From positions 16,087 to 80,086 of the forward strand of contig JAIDVM010000031.1 in NCBI GenBank assembly GCA_029059705.1: 64,000 bases of DNA. Reading direction: 5' to 3'. The DNA is from Clostridia bacterium. GTDB lineage: Bacteria > Bacillota > Clostridia > Christensenellales > Borkfalkiaceae. Of the stretch, positions 25,025 to 33,810 are shown piece after piece (within the stretch, counting starts at the first letter, position 1; every line of letters starts with the position of its first letter). A program made the position numbers and the translations under genes. Under the pieces are notes generated by a model. The model had not been told where the DNA came from. It ran no database searches and saw only the letters and a list, made by a program, of their open reading frames with translations.

Positions 25025-27763
25025 ATGAATAAATTTTTTAAAGGAGCGATAGTGATAGGCGTGGGTTGCACCATGCTTGCAACAACGGCGCTGACTGCTT
25101 GCGGCGGTCAGGCTCTCGACACCGAAAAGCGTCCGTTAATGCTTTCGATTGGCTCGGTTGACGACAACTACAATCCGTTTTTCTACTCGGCATTGAACGA
25201 CGGCGAATTGGTTTCGATGACGCAGATTTCCATGCTCACCATAGACAGCGACGGCGACATTGCTTGCGGCGACGACTGGCCCACCGTAGTGCAGGACTAT
25301 AAATATACGATGTACAACACGAAAGAGGTTGGCTCAGGCACTCCTACGGGCGTTGTGACAAGCGAAGGACAAACGGGCACCGGCAGCATGGACGGCAGAA
25401 CGGAATACGAATTCCTTATTAAAGACGGAATTAAATTCAGCGACGGGCAGCCCCTCACCATAAAGGACGTACTTTTTAACTTATATGTTTACCTCGACTA
25501 CGCATACACGGGTTCGTCCACAATGTATTCAACCGATATTCAGGGCTTAAAGGCGTACCGTTCGCAAACCCCCGGACTTGCCGACGACGGCAGCACCGAT
25601 TTTGATAGCAGATTCCGTGAGCTTGCTCAGGATAGAATAACAAATCTTCTTAATTGGTCAAACGGTCGTGTTGATACGTATGATGCTGATGATTTGGCTG
25701 TTGTTGACGAGCTTTTTAAAGAGGAAATCAACAGCGACTGGAACGCGCTTTCGACAAGCTGGTCCGAAACGTTTAAGCACGCTTACAGATTTGAAGAAGT
25801 GTGGCAGGCTTACCTCTTTCAGGAGGGTATAATCGAGGTTCAGACAAAGCTTAATGATTACGGCGCAACCGTGGAGATTTTCGAAGATAAAAACGGCAAC
25901 GGTAAACGCGACGACGACGTTAATAATTCCGATAACAGCGAAAAATATTATACTACTCTCGACCCCAACCAAAAAGGTTCGCAGCAAGGCGCCGAAGGAA
26001 CCGTTTCCGCAGCTCGGATTATAGAAGAGGTTGAGGCTGCTGCTACCCCCGAAAAAATTGCCGATTATATCGCCAATCATAATGAAGATGGCGTAACCAT
26101 AACCGAACAAATGGCAAAAGAAGCTCTTTGGAAGGAAGCTTGCTTAAAAATAGTAAAAAGACAGTATTTGACTAAGGGTACAGACGGTTATACAAACGTT
26201 CTTTCGTACTGGGCTACGGGCTCTAAGGTTCTCGAAAGATTTATCGGCGACGAAAGTACAAAATATTTCAAAACGCATCAAGGTGTAAAAAGCATTAAAG
26301 GTATAACTACTTATAAGACGGATACGTTTAACGGTCAAAAGCTCGGTGGCGAATACGACGTGCTTAAAATAGTAATCAACGGCATTGACCCCAAGGCAAT
26401 ATTCAACTTTGCATTTGCAGTTACTCCGCTTCATTATTATTCCGGCTCGTGGACGAATTCAGAAACGGGTGTGACAACCAATTATGTAACGGAATTTAAC
26501 GGCGTAGACAATTTCGGCGTAGCCGTAGGCGACAGCGACTTTTTCAGAGACGTTTTGGGCGCTCCCGAAAAGAACTCTCTTCCCGTAGGCGCGGGCGCTT
26601 ATAAGGCGACCAACTTCAACGGCGAAGACAATATAACGGGCGGCTTTAAGAGCGGCGACAATATTTTCCGTTATAAGCGCAACGAGTATTTCCATACAAC
26701 AGGCAAAAATATCCAAAACGCTAAAATCAAGTTTGTAAACTACAAGGTTTATAACGACGATAAGATTATGGAAGCGCTTTCCAAGGGCGAAATAGATTAC
26801 GGTATGCCCAATGCAAGCCTTTCAAACTTTAACCTTATTTCGCAGTCTCAAAATTCTCATCTTGCAAAGGAAAATTACCGTACGGGCGGTTACGGCTACG
26901 TTGGCATAAACCCCAAAAAAGTGCCCGAATATCCCATAAGACTTGCCATTATGAAGGCAATGAATGTTAATAAAGCGCTTGCAATGTACGGAACTCAGCT
27001 TGCCGAGGGCATTAACAGACCTATGTCTTCAACCTCGTGGGCCTATCCCAGGGGAATAGGACCGCATGAAACTATCGGCGAATATCAAGCCGATGAGGCG
27101 CTGCTTAAAGCCGAGCTTGAAGAACTTGTAGCCAAAGCAGGCTATACGAAAGGCCCCGACGGAATCCTGATGAAGGATGAGCAGAAAGAGGGGATGGCAA
27201 ATGCTGCAGATGACACCAAGCTTGACATTAAGTTTACTATTGCGGGCGAATCGGTAGCCGACCACCCCGCATACGCGATGTTCCTTGACGCAAAGGAAAT
27301 TCTTGAAAGCGTTGGCTTTAAAATTACCGTTTCGGCGGACTCGCGCGCGCTTAAAATGCTTGCAAACGGCGAATTGGCGGTTTGGGCGGCAGCGTGGTCT
27401 TCTTCGGTAGACCCCGATATGTATCAGATTTATCACAAGGATTCAAAGGCAACCAGCGTTAAAAACTGGAACTATCCCAATATTCTGCAAGACCAGTCAA
27501 CGTGGAGTTATGAGTTTGATATTATAGACGAACTCAGCGATAAAATAGACGAAGCAAGAACGGTTTTGGGTAAAGAACAACGTAAAACTATTTACGGCGA
27601 ATGCCTTGACCTTGTAATGGAGCTTGCGGTTGAATTCCCCGTTTACCAAAGGGACGACCTTTGCGTTTATAACAAAAACGTTATTGCGGCAAATTCGCTT
27701 GTTAAAAACCCCAACCATAACTTAGGCTTATTCGGAAAAATCTGGGAAATCAACTACGTATAA
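25025..27763 (+). CDS. oppA: Peptide ABC transporter substrate-binding lipoprotein (family 5)
   Basis: OppA captures peptides outside the cell and delivers them to OppBC. The 912-residue product has a lipobox (L-T-A-C, about residue 26) and family 5 features: an early segment opening the binding lobe, F-L-I-K-D-G-I-K-F-S-D-G-Q-P-L-T near residue 130, and N-K-A-L-A-M-Y-G late in the protein. It is much longer than the usual 530-600 residues; the extra length lies mainly between about residues 185 and 430 and is rich in charged residues and E-D-K-N-G-N-G-K. The start has CAGGAGGT. The enlarged lobe may alter ligand size range, which is inference. Confidence 0.9.
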   Translation: MNKFFKGAIVIGVGCTMLATTALTACGGQALDTEKRPLMLSIGSVDDNYNPFFYSALNDGELVSMTQISMLTIDSDGDIACGDDWPTVVQDYKYTMYNTKEVGSGTPTGVVTSEGQTGTGSMDGRTEYEFLIKDGIKFSDGQPLTIKDVLFNLYVYLDYAYTGSSTMYSTDIQGLKAYRSQTPGLADDGSTDFDSRFRELAQDRITNLLNWSNGRVDTYDADDLAVVDELFKEEINSDWNALSTSWSETFKHAYRFEEVWQAYLFQEGIIEVQTKLNDYGATVEIFEDKNGNGKRDDDVNNSDNSEKYYTTLDPNQKGSQQGAEGTVSAARIIEEVEAAATPEKIADYIANHNEDGVTITEQMAKEALWKEACLKIVKRQYLTKGTDGYTNVLSYWATGSKVLERFIGDESTKYFKTHQGVKSIKGITTYKTDTFNGQKLGGEYDVLKIVINGIDPKAIFNFAFAVTPLHYYSGSWTNSETGVTTNYVTEFNGVDNFGVAVGDSDFFRDVLGAPEKNSLPVGAGAYKATNFNGEDNITGGFKSGDNIFRYKRNEYFHTTGKNIQNAKIKFVNYKVYNDDKIMEALSKGEIDYGMPNASLSNFNLISQSQNSHLAKENYRTGGYGYVGINPKKVPEYPIRLAIMKAMNVNKALAMYGTQLAEGINRPMSSTSWAYPRGIGPHETIGEYQADEALLKAELEELVAKAGYTKGPDGILMKDEQKEGMANAADDTKLDIKFTIAGESVADHPAYAMFLDAKEILESVGFKITVSADSRALKMLANGELAVWAAAWSSSVDPDMYQIYHKDSKATSVKNWNYPNILQDQSTWSYEFDIIDELSDKIDEARTVLGKEQRKTIYGECLDLVMELAVEFPVYQRDDLCVYNKNVIAANSLVKNPNHNLGLFGKIWEINYV

Positions 27764-27790
27764 AAACCGATACGTTCGGAGCAAACATTC

Positions 27791-28786
27791 ATGACAAAAT
27801 ATATTATTAAAAGAATACTTTTGTCCGTCGTAATTTTGTTTTTCGTTTCGCTTATTCTCTATTTGCTGATAAGGTGCATGCCCGTAAGCTTTATAGAGAA
27901 TAAGTTTAACGAAATAAATTCGGCCGGAAACCTGACGGAGGAGGACTTTAAAAGACTTCTTGCGATTTACGGTTTGGAGGACAACAGCTTCGGCGGTATA
28001 ATAAGGGGTTACTTCGGCTGGCTCGGTAACTTTTTAAAGGGCGACATGGGCGTTTCTTTCCAAAAGCAAAACCCCGTAAGCCAGGTAATCGGCGAAACTA
28101 TGGGCATTTCCTTCGGAATTGCCTTCGTTGCGCTCATTATCGAACTTATCATTGCCATTCCCCTCGGCATAAAGTGCGCAACCAACCAATACGGCAAGTT
28201 CGACTATGCCACAACGGTTTTGTGCATGACACTTATGGCGTTTCCGTCGTTCTTCCTCGGCAACTTATTCATTAAAATATTTGCCGTCGACCTCGGCTGG
28301 TTTGATATAGGCGGCTTAAATTCGGGTTCGCTGCAGGGCGTTTCGTTTTTCGTGCGTTTCGGCGATATGGTTTGGCACTTGATTTTGCCTATTACCGTAA
28401 TGGTGCTGCTTGATATAGGGCCGATGATGCGCTATACGCGAACCAACACTTTGGAGGTTTTAAACGCCGACTACATAAGAACGGCGCGCGCAAAGGGACT
28501 TTCGGAGAGTAAAGTAGTTTATAAGCACGTATTCAGAAACACGCTCATTCCGTTAATTACGCTTTTATCGTCAACGCTTCCAATGCTTTTCGGCGGCGCA
28601 ATGATAACCGAAACGGTGTTTGCAATTCCCGGTATCGGACAAACGGCGTATAACGCGCTTAAAGTAGGCGACATTCCCCTTGCAATGGGCTATAACATGT
28701 TTATTGCAATTCTCACGGTGGTGGGCGTCCTTTTGGCGGACATAATGTACGCCGTGGTAGACCCCAGAGTTAAATTAGGAAAATAA
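27791..28786 (+). CDS. oppB: Peptide ABC transporter permease (OppB)
   Basis: The 331-residue membrane permease has six hydrophobic helices and the binding-protein-dependent transport signature with E-V-L-N-A-D-Y-I-R-T-A-R-A-K-G-L near residue 220, which docks on the ATPases. The C-terminus D-P-R-V-K-L-G is typical of OppB/DppB. It lies 27 nt after oppA and 5 nt before oppC. Confidence 0.95.
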   Translation: MTKYIIKRILLSVVILFFVSLILYLLIRCMPVSFIENKFNEINSAGNLTEEDFKRLLAIYGLEDNSFGGIIRGYFGWLGNFLKGDMGVSFQKQNPVSQVIGETMGISFGIAFVALIIELIIAIPLGIKCATNQYGKFDYATTVLCMTLMAFPSFFLGNLFIKIFAVDLGWFDIGGLNSGSLQGVSFFVRFGDMVWHLILPITVMVLLDIGPMMRYTRTNTLEVLNADYIRTARAKGLSESKVVYKHVFRNTLIPLITLLSSTLPMLFGGAMITETVFAIPGIGQTAYNALKVGDIPLAMGYNMFIAILTVVGVLLADIMYAVVDPRVKLGK

Positions 28787-28791
28787 GTGCT

Positions 28792-29883
28792 ATGGAAGAA
28801 AACAAAAAGGAAAACGGCGTAGAAACAGCTACGCCAACCGAAAAGGAAAACTTTAACGATAACCTCCACGGCGAAAACCTTACCGAACGGGCAAAGGTGC
28901 TTTCTCCCGGAATGACTGTTTTAAAGCGGTTTTTCCGCTCTAAGCTGTCGATTATAGGTCTTGTGGCAATAATAATTTTGTTTTTGTTCTCGTTTGTCGG
29001 GCCTCTGTTTTCCCCTTGGAGCGGCAACGGCGGCACCATTAAGGATTACGACCCCGCCAGCAGACCTATTTTGGGTACGTATTCTACAATAGAATACATA
29101 GGACCTGACGGCAACGTTTATACGGCTTACGACGTAACCATAGACGAGCTTTTGGATTACGTCAGCCTTGGCGATATTTCGGGCAGCCATTGGCTTGGCA
29201 CCACTTACGAAGGCTACGATGTTTTCACGCGCTTAATGTACGGCGGAAGGGTTTCGCTTACGATTGGTTTCGTGGTAATAATACTCGAAACGTTAATCGG
29301 CGTTGTTCTTGGCGGGCTTGCGGGTTACTTCGGCAAATGGGTCGATAACCTGATAATGCGAATAGTTGATATTTTAAGCTGTATTCCGTCCCTTCCCATA
29401 ATGCTTATACTAAGCGCCGTATTCGAGTCGGCGAATATCATGGATATTTCAAGGCTCTATTACATGATGGCAATTCTATGTCTGATGGGCTGGACGGGCA
29501 CGGCAAGGCTTGTCCGAGGGCAGATTCTTTCGCTGCGCGAGCAGGAATTTATGCTTGCGGCAAAGTGTTCGGGTCTGTCCACAGGCAAAAAGATATTCAA
29601 GCACCTGCTTCCCAACGTAATCCCCCAGCTAATCGTTTCTATGACGCTCGGCTTGGGCAGCATAATATTGATGGAAGCAACGCTCGGTTACTTGGGAATA
29701 GGCGCTCCTCCCGAAGCGGCAACGTGGGGCACAATGATAGAGCTTGCGTCTAACGCGCGTTACAGAAATTTCTATCCCAACCTCTGGCTGGGTGCGGGCA
29801 TATGTATAACGCTTGCAATTCTCGCGTTCAACTTCGTCGGCGACGGACTTCGCGACGCGTTCGACCCTAAAATGAAGAGGTAA
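28792..29883 (+). CDS. oppC: Peptide ABC transporter permease (OppC)
   Basis: The 363-residue permease has a cytoplasmic N-terminal extension of about 45 charged residues, a first helix, a large external loop (about residues 70-140), and then the five-helix BPD transport domain. The coupling motif L-R-E-Q-E-F-M-L-A-A-K-C-S-G-L is visible near residue 245, and the C-terminus F-V-G-D-G-L-R-D-A-F-D-P matches OppC/DppC. The longer external loop goes with an enlarged OppA. Confidence 0.95.
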   Translation: MEENKKENGVETATPTEKENFNDNLHGENLTERAKVLSPGMTVLKRFFRSKLSIIGLVAIIILFLFSFVGPLFSPWSGNGGTIKDYDPASRPILGTYSTIEYIGPDGNVYTAYDVTIDELLDYVSLGDISGSHWLGTTYEGYDVFTRLMYGGRVSLTIGFVVIILETLIGVVLGGLAGYFGKWVDNLIMRIVDILSCIPSLPIMLILSAVFESANIMDISRLYYMMAILCLMGWTGTARLVRGQILSLREQEFMLAAKCSGLSTGKKIFKHLLPNVIPQLIVSMTLGLGSIILMEATLGYLGIGAPPEAATWGTMIELASNARYRNFYPNLWLGAGICITLAILAFNFVGDGLRDAFDPKMKR

Positions 29884-29885
29884 CA

Positions 29886-31193
29886 ATGGCGGACAACAAG
29901 ACACAGGATAAGAAAAAACATTATATATCGCGTTCCGAATCGCGGCAAATCGCCAAGGAAAACTCCAAAGCGATAAGCTTTTACGAAAAGCAGAAGAAAC
30001 GCAAGGTAAAGCCCGAAGAATACACTACCGAAATGAAGGACGATAAAAATATCGTCGAATTCGAGGACTTGCACACTTATTTCTTTTCCGATGCGGGCAC
30101 CGTTAAAGCCGTAAACGGCGTAACCTTTTCCATTCCCGCCGGCTCTACGGTGGGCGTAGTCGGCGAAAGCGGTTGCGGCAAAAGCGTAACCTCGCTTTCG
30201 TTAATGCAGCTTGTGCAGGCTCCCAGCGGGCAGATTGTAAAGGGCTCGATACGCTTTAAGGCAGACCTTTTTAAACGCGACGCAAAGGGCAAAAAAATTC
30301 CCGTTTACGAAACCGAAATTGACGAAAACGGCGAAGAAAAGGTTAAGCTCAACGAAAAGGGCAAACCCATAATCAAGAAAAACGAGCTTGGCGGCAACCT
30401 TTACGAAATGGAAAGCCGCGTGGTTGACATTGCAAAAATGCCGACCGAGGCAATGCGTTCGATTCGCGGCAGAGAAATCGCAATGATTTTTCAGGAGCCG
30501 ATGACCTCTTTAAATCCCGTATTTACGATAGGCAACCAGCTTGACGAAGTAGGCAAGCTCCACATAGAGGGCATTTCAAAACAGCGCGTAAAAGAGCGCA
30601 GTATCGAAATGTTAAAGCTTGTAGGCATTGCCGACCCCGAAGGCGTCTACAAAAAATACCCGCACGAGCTTTCGGGCGGTATGCGCCAAAGGGTTATGAT
30701 TGCAATTGCGCTTTTGTGCAACCCCAAGCTAATCGTTGCCGACGAGCCCACAACCGCGCTCGACGTTACAATTCAGGCGCAGATTTTAGACTTGTTGCGC
30801 GATATCAAGGGCAAAATAAACGGTTCAATCATGCTCATTACGCACGATTTGGGAGTCGTTGCCGAAATGGCGGACTTTGTTGTGGTAATGTACGCGGGCA
30901 AAGTAATCGAAATGGGCACCGCGGAAGATATTTTCGACCACCCCATGCACCCTTACACGATAGGCTTGCAAAAGAGTAAGCCCACGGTTGATTCGCAGGT
31001 GGACGAGCTTTATTGTATTCCCGGCTTCGTTCCCAACCCCATAAACATGCCCGACTATTGCTATTTCCGCGACAGATGCGAAAAGTGCCTCGAAAAATGC
31101 GCGGGCGAATACCCCAAACTCATAAAGGTAAGCGATACGCACAGCGTTTCGTGCTATCTTTACGACGGCGCGGAGGTGAAGAAAAATGGCTAA
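29886..31193 (+). CDS. oppD: Peptide ABC transporter ATP-binding protein (OppD)
   Basis: OppD is one of two ATPases that power the importer. Walker A (G-E-S-G-C-G-K-S), the Q-loop (M-I-F-Q-E-P), the signature L-S-G-G-M-R-Q-R and Walker B (L-I-V-A-D-E-P) are intact, and the oligopeptide-type C-terminal domain with clustered Cys is present. At 435 residues it is about 100 longer than usual: an N-terminal extension of about 55 residues and an insertion of roughly 45 charged residues (about 118-165) between Walker A and the Q-loop. It overlaps oppF by 8 nt. Confidence 0.95.
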   Translation: MADNKTQDKKKHYISRSESRQIAKENSKAISFYEKQKKRKVKPEEYTTEMKDDKNIVEFEDLHTYFFSDAGTVKAVNGVTFSIPAGSTVGVVGESGCGKSVTSLSLMQLVQAPSGQIVKGSIRFKADLFKRDAKGKKIPVYETEIDENGEEKVKLNEKGKPIIKKNELGGNLYEMESRVVDIAKMPTEAMRSIRGREIAMIFQEPMTSLNPVFTIGNQLDEVGKLHIEGISKQRVKERSIEMLKLVGIADPEGVYKKYPHELSGGMRQRVMIAIALLCNPKLIVADEPTTALDVTIQAQILDLLRDIKGKINGSIMLITHDLGVVAEMADFVVVMYAGKVIEMGTAEDIFDHPMHPYTIGLQKSKPTVDSQVDELYCIPGFVPNPINMPDYCYFRDRCEKCLEKCAGEYPKLIKVSDTHSVSCYLYDGAEVKKNG

Positions 31194-32655
31194 CGAAGAA
31201 TTATTAACCGAAGTAAAAGCCGGCAATGAAGCGGACGAAGCGCTTGCAATCGCCCCCGAAGAAAGAAGGTTTACCGTGCCCGAAGTTCCAGTGCACGACA
31301 GTTTTTTGGAAGTGGACGGGCTGTGCAAATACTTTACGGTGGACACCGACATTCTCGGCAGACCCACAAAGTTTTTAAAAGCGGTAGACAACGTTTCGTT
31401 TAAGGTAAAAAAGGGCAAAACGCTCGGCATAGTAGGCGAAAGCGGTTGCGGCAAAACTACGCTCGGTAGAACCATTTTAAGGCTTTACGACGTAACCAAG
31501 GGTGACGTTTGGTTTAAAGGGCAAAAGATTTCCGACCTTAAAAACCGTGAGTTTGATAAGCTCCGCCCCAACATGCAGATGATTTTTCAGGACCCTTACG
31601 CAAGCTTGTCGCCAAGAATTACCGTCGGCGAAATAATCGGCGAGGCGGCGCTTCAACACAAAATAGTTGAAAGAAGCGAGTATCACGATTATATTTTAAG
31701 CGTAATGGACATGTGCGGACTTCAACCGCATTACTTCGAAAGATATCCCCACGAGTTTTCGGGCGGTCAAAGACAGAGAATTTGTATTGCCCGCGCGCTT
31801 GCGTTAAAGCCCGAGCTTGTCGTCTGCGACGAACCCGTTTCCGCACTCGACGTTTCCATTCAGGCGCAGATTATCAACATGTTGATAGAGCTGAGAAAAA
31901 CTCTCGGTTTGACATATTTGTTTATCTCGCACGACTTGTCGGTGGTTAAACACATTTCCGACGAAGTCGGCGTAATGTACCTCGGCAACATGATGGAGTA
32001 CGGCAGCAACGACGCGATTTTCAATCACACGCTGCATCCTTATACGCGCGCGCTGTTTTCGGCAGTTCCCGTGCCCAACCCGCACGTAAAGATGAACAGA
32101 ATAATTTTGCGCGGCGACATTCCCTCGCCCGTCAACCCGCCCAAGGGCTGCAAGTTCCATACGCGTTGCGAAAACTGCATGGATATTTGCTCTAAGGTGG
32201 CGCCTCCTTTTAAAGAGGTGGAAGAAGGTCATTTCTGCGCGTGCCACTTATACACAACGGAAGAAGAGCGCGAACAGCTTTTAATCGAGGCGGAAGAGGA
32301 AGAAAAACGCCTTGCTGAAATAGAGGCAAAAAAAGTAACCTTTAAAAAGGTGTGGGGCACGGTAACCGACAAGGTTAAGAGCGTGATAAAAAAGGACAAA
32401 CCCGAAGAGGCGCAACCCGCCGAAACTCCGATTGAGCAAAACGGGGAAGTTGCCGAAAGCGTAACCGCCCAGCCCGCCGTACAGCCTGAACAAAATGCGG
32501 TGCAGCAACCCGCGCCTTGTCATTCCGAGCCCGCTTGTCATTCCGAGCAAAGCGAGGAAGCTCCCGCAGTTAAAGAAAAACCCGCAAAAAAGAGTAAAAA
32601 GGCGGCAACGGCGCAGCCCGTGCCCGCCGAGGTAAAAGATGCCGAGGAAAAATAA
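31186..32655 (+). CDS. oppF: Peptide ABC transporter ATP-binding protein (OppF) with long C-terminal tail
   Basis: The second importer ATPase has Walker A G-E-S-G-C-G-K-T, Q-loop M-I-F-Q-D-P, signature F-S-G-G-Q-R-Q-R and Walker B L-V-V-C-D-E-P, plus the oligopeptide C-terminal Cys cluster (about 325-350). From about residue 370 the protein continues for some 120 residues as a charged and Ala/Pro-rich tail not found in usual OppF. Part of the tail, about residues 444-459 (C-H-S-E-P-A-C-H-S-E-Q-S-E-E-A-P), is encoded by the dispersed TGTCATTC repeat. The tail may be tolerated as disordered sequence; no function is evident. Confidence 0.93.
   Translation: MANEELLTEVKAGNEADEALAIAPEERRFTVPEVPVHDSFLEVDGLCKYFTVDTDILGRPTKFLKAVDNVSFKVKKGKTLGIVGESGCGKTTLGRTILRLYDVTKGDVWFKGQKISDLKNREFDKLRPNMQMIFQDPYASLSPRITVGEIIGEAALQHKIVERSEYHDYILSVMDMCGLQPHYFERYPHEFSGGQRQRICIARALALKPELVVCDEPVSALDVSIQAQIINMLIELRKTLGLTYLFISHDLSVVKHISDEVGVMYLGNMMEYGSNDAIFNHTLHPYTRALFSAVPVPNPHVKMNRIILRGDIPSPVNPPKGCKFHTRCENCMDICSKVAPPFKEVEEGHFCACHLYTTEEEREQLLIEAEEEEKRLAEIEAKKVTFKKVWGTVTDKVKSVIKKDKPEEAQPAETPIEQNGEVAESVTAQPAVQPEQNAVQQPAPCHSEPACHSEQSEEAPAVKEKPAKKSKKAATAQPVPAEVKDAEEK
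32518..32562 (+). repeat. Dispersed TGTCATTC repeat inside the oppF tail
   Basis: TGTCATTCCGAGC (32518-32530) and TGTCATTCCGAGCAAAGCGA (from 32536) are two copies of the same repeat as the intergenic ones, in the CCGAG variant, read in frame as C-H-S-E. Confidence 0.85.
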
Positions 32656-32890
32656 AAAAGACGACCTCGATATGGAAACCAGCTTTGCGGACATGAATAT
32701 TGAAGGCTTCAGTTGGTACAATCCTCACGCAAAAAACAAAAACGGCGTTAAACAGGTCAAACAAAAGATAACCCGCAAGGAATATTGGGCAATGGTTCGC
32801 GGCGCGTTTGCCGCAATGCTGCCCATGATTGGGTGCATAATCCTTGCTATGGCGGCGGTTGTTGCAATCGCCTATCTTTGGCTCGGCTAA
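32639..32890 (+). CDS. Small single-pass membrane protein at the end of the opp run
   Basis: The 83-residue product has a charged N-terminal half with W-Y-N-P-H-A-K-N-K and one hydrophobic helix near the C-terminus (about 58-81). It overlaps oppF by 17 nt and has GAGG at a good distance, so it is probably translated with the transporter. It could be an accessory subunit; I do not recognise the family. Confidence 0.65.
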   Translation: MPRKNKKDDLDMETSFADMNIEGFSWYNPHAKNKNGVKQVKQKITRKEYWAMVRGAFAAMLPMIGCIILAMAAVVAIAYLWLG

Positions 32891-32985
32891 ATTGTTTTAT
32901 AAACTTCGCAACTGTTTCTAAAACAATTTATAACTGTAAATTAATAATAAAATCGGGGGACGAATTTTTTCGTTCCCTTGTTGCT
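32889..32985 (+). terminator. Candidate end of the opp transcript: AT-rich palindrome plus hairpin
   Basis: An 11-bp inverted repeat (AAATTGTTTTA at 32889-32899 and its complement at 32919-32929) is followed by a 9-bp hairpin (32956-32964 with 32969-32977, six T in and beside the loop). Neither has a strong T tract after it, so termination may be partial and the downstream genes may be read through. Confidence 0.4.
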
Positions 32986-33006
32986 AAAAAATAACAGGAG
33001 GTGGAT

Positions 33007-33810
33007 ATGAAGGAAAAAACGTCAAAAACCGTGCGCCTTGTAAGCGGCGTTGTGCTAAGCTTAATGACGGTTATTCTCGGCGCGCTTTTTATATGGCAGG
33101 TGCTTGATATTTTGGCAATAGGCACGGCGGAAGGACACGAAGGTTTCATATTCACAAGCGAGGACGTGGGCGCAAGGCTGTTTAAGCTTTTGCCCGCAAT
33201 TGTAATATGGATAGCGTTAATCATTGCGGGTTTCGTTTTGTGGGAAGTTTTCCCCGTAAAGCCCGCCCGCGGCAAAAACGATAAAAGCTACGTTTTAAAA
33301 CGCTTTAAAAAGCGTATTCCCGCGGCTGTTCCCGAAGAACTGCAAGGCTCGTTGCAGTTTATTAAGGGCGAAGAGGAAAATTTAAAAATAATCCGCATAA
33401 TCGCAACCGTCATTTGCGGCGTTGGCGTTTTGTGCGGGATAATCTATCTTTCCAACCCCGCCAACTTTCCCAAAGCCGACGTAACCGCGGAAATGGTAAA
33501 CATGGTTAAAAATATTTTCCCGTGGGTTGGCGCGGCGCTCGTGTTGTGGTGCGGCGTGGCGGTTTACGAAGAAATTTCTTCAAAAAACCAGCTTGAACAC
33601 GCAAAAAAGCTTGCGGGCAAAACAAAAATTGAAATTATCCACGGCAAAATTTATGCGTTCTTAAATCACAAATTTTTCCTCTTGGGCGCGAGAATAACGC
33701 TCGGCATACTTGCGGTTGCTTTCATAATCGCGGGCATTACGGGCGGTTCTATGCACAGCGTGCTTATAAAAGCAATAAATATTTGTACGGAGTGTATCGG
33801 TCTTGGCTAA
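33007..33810 (+). CDS. Multi-pass membrane protein with CD1871A-like C-terminus
   Basis: The 267-residue protein has about five membrane helices. Its last 45 residues, a helix followed by A-I-N-I-C-T-E-C-I-G-L-G, look like the small CD1871A family CXXC proteins that sit beside 4Fe-4S/TlpA redox genes in Clostridia; here the motif is fused to a larger membrane protein. The start is the ATG at 33007, with AGGAGGT just before it. It overlaps the next gene by 8 nt, so the two are coupled. A role in membrane thiol or electron transfer is likely from context but unproven. Confidence 0.65.
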   Translation: MKEKTSKTVRLVSGVVLSLMTVILGALFIWQVLDILAIGTAEGHEGFIFTSEDVGARLFKLLPAIVIWIALIIAGFVLWEVFPVKPARGKNDKSYVLKRFKKRIPAAVPEELQGSLQFIKGEEENLKIIRIIATVICGVGVLCGIIYLSNPANFPKADVTAEMVNMVKNIFPWVGAALVLWCGVAVYEEISSKNQLEHAKKLAGKTKIEIIHGKIYAFLNHKFFLLGARITLGILAVAFIIAGITGGSMHSVLIKAINICTECIGLG

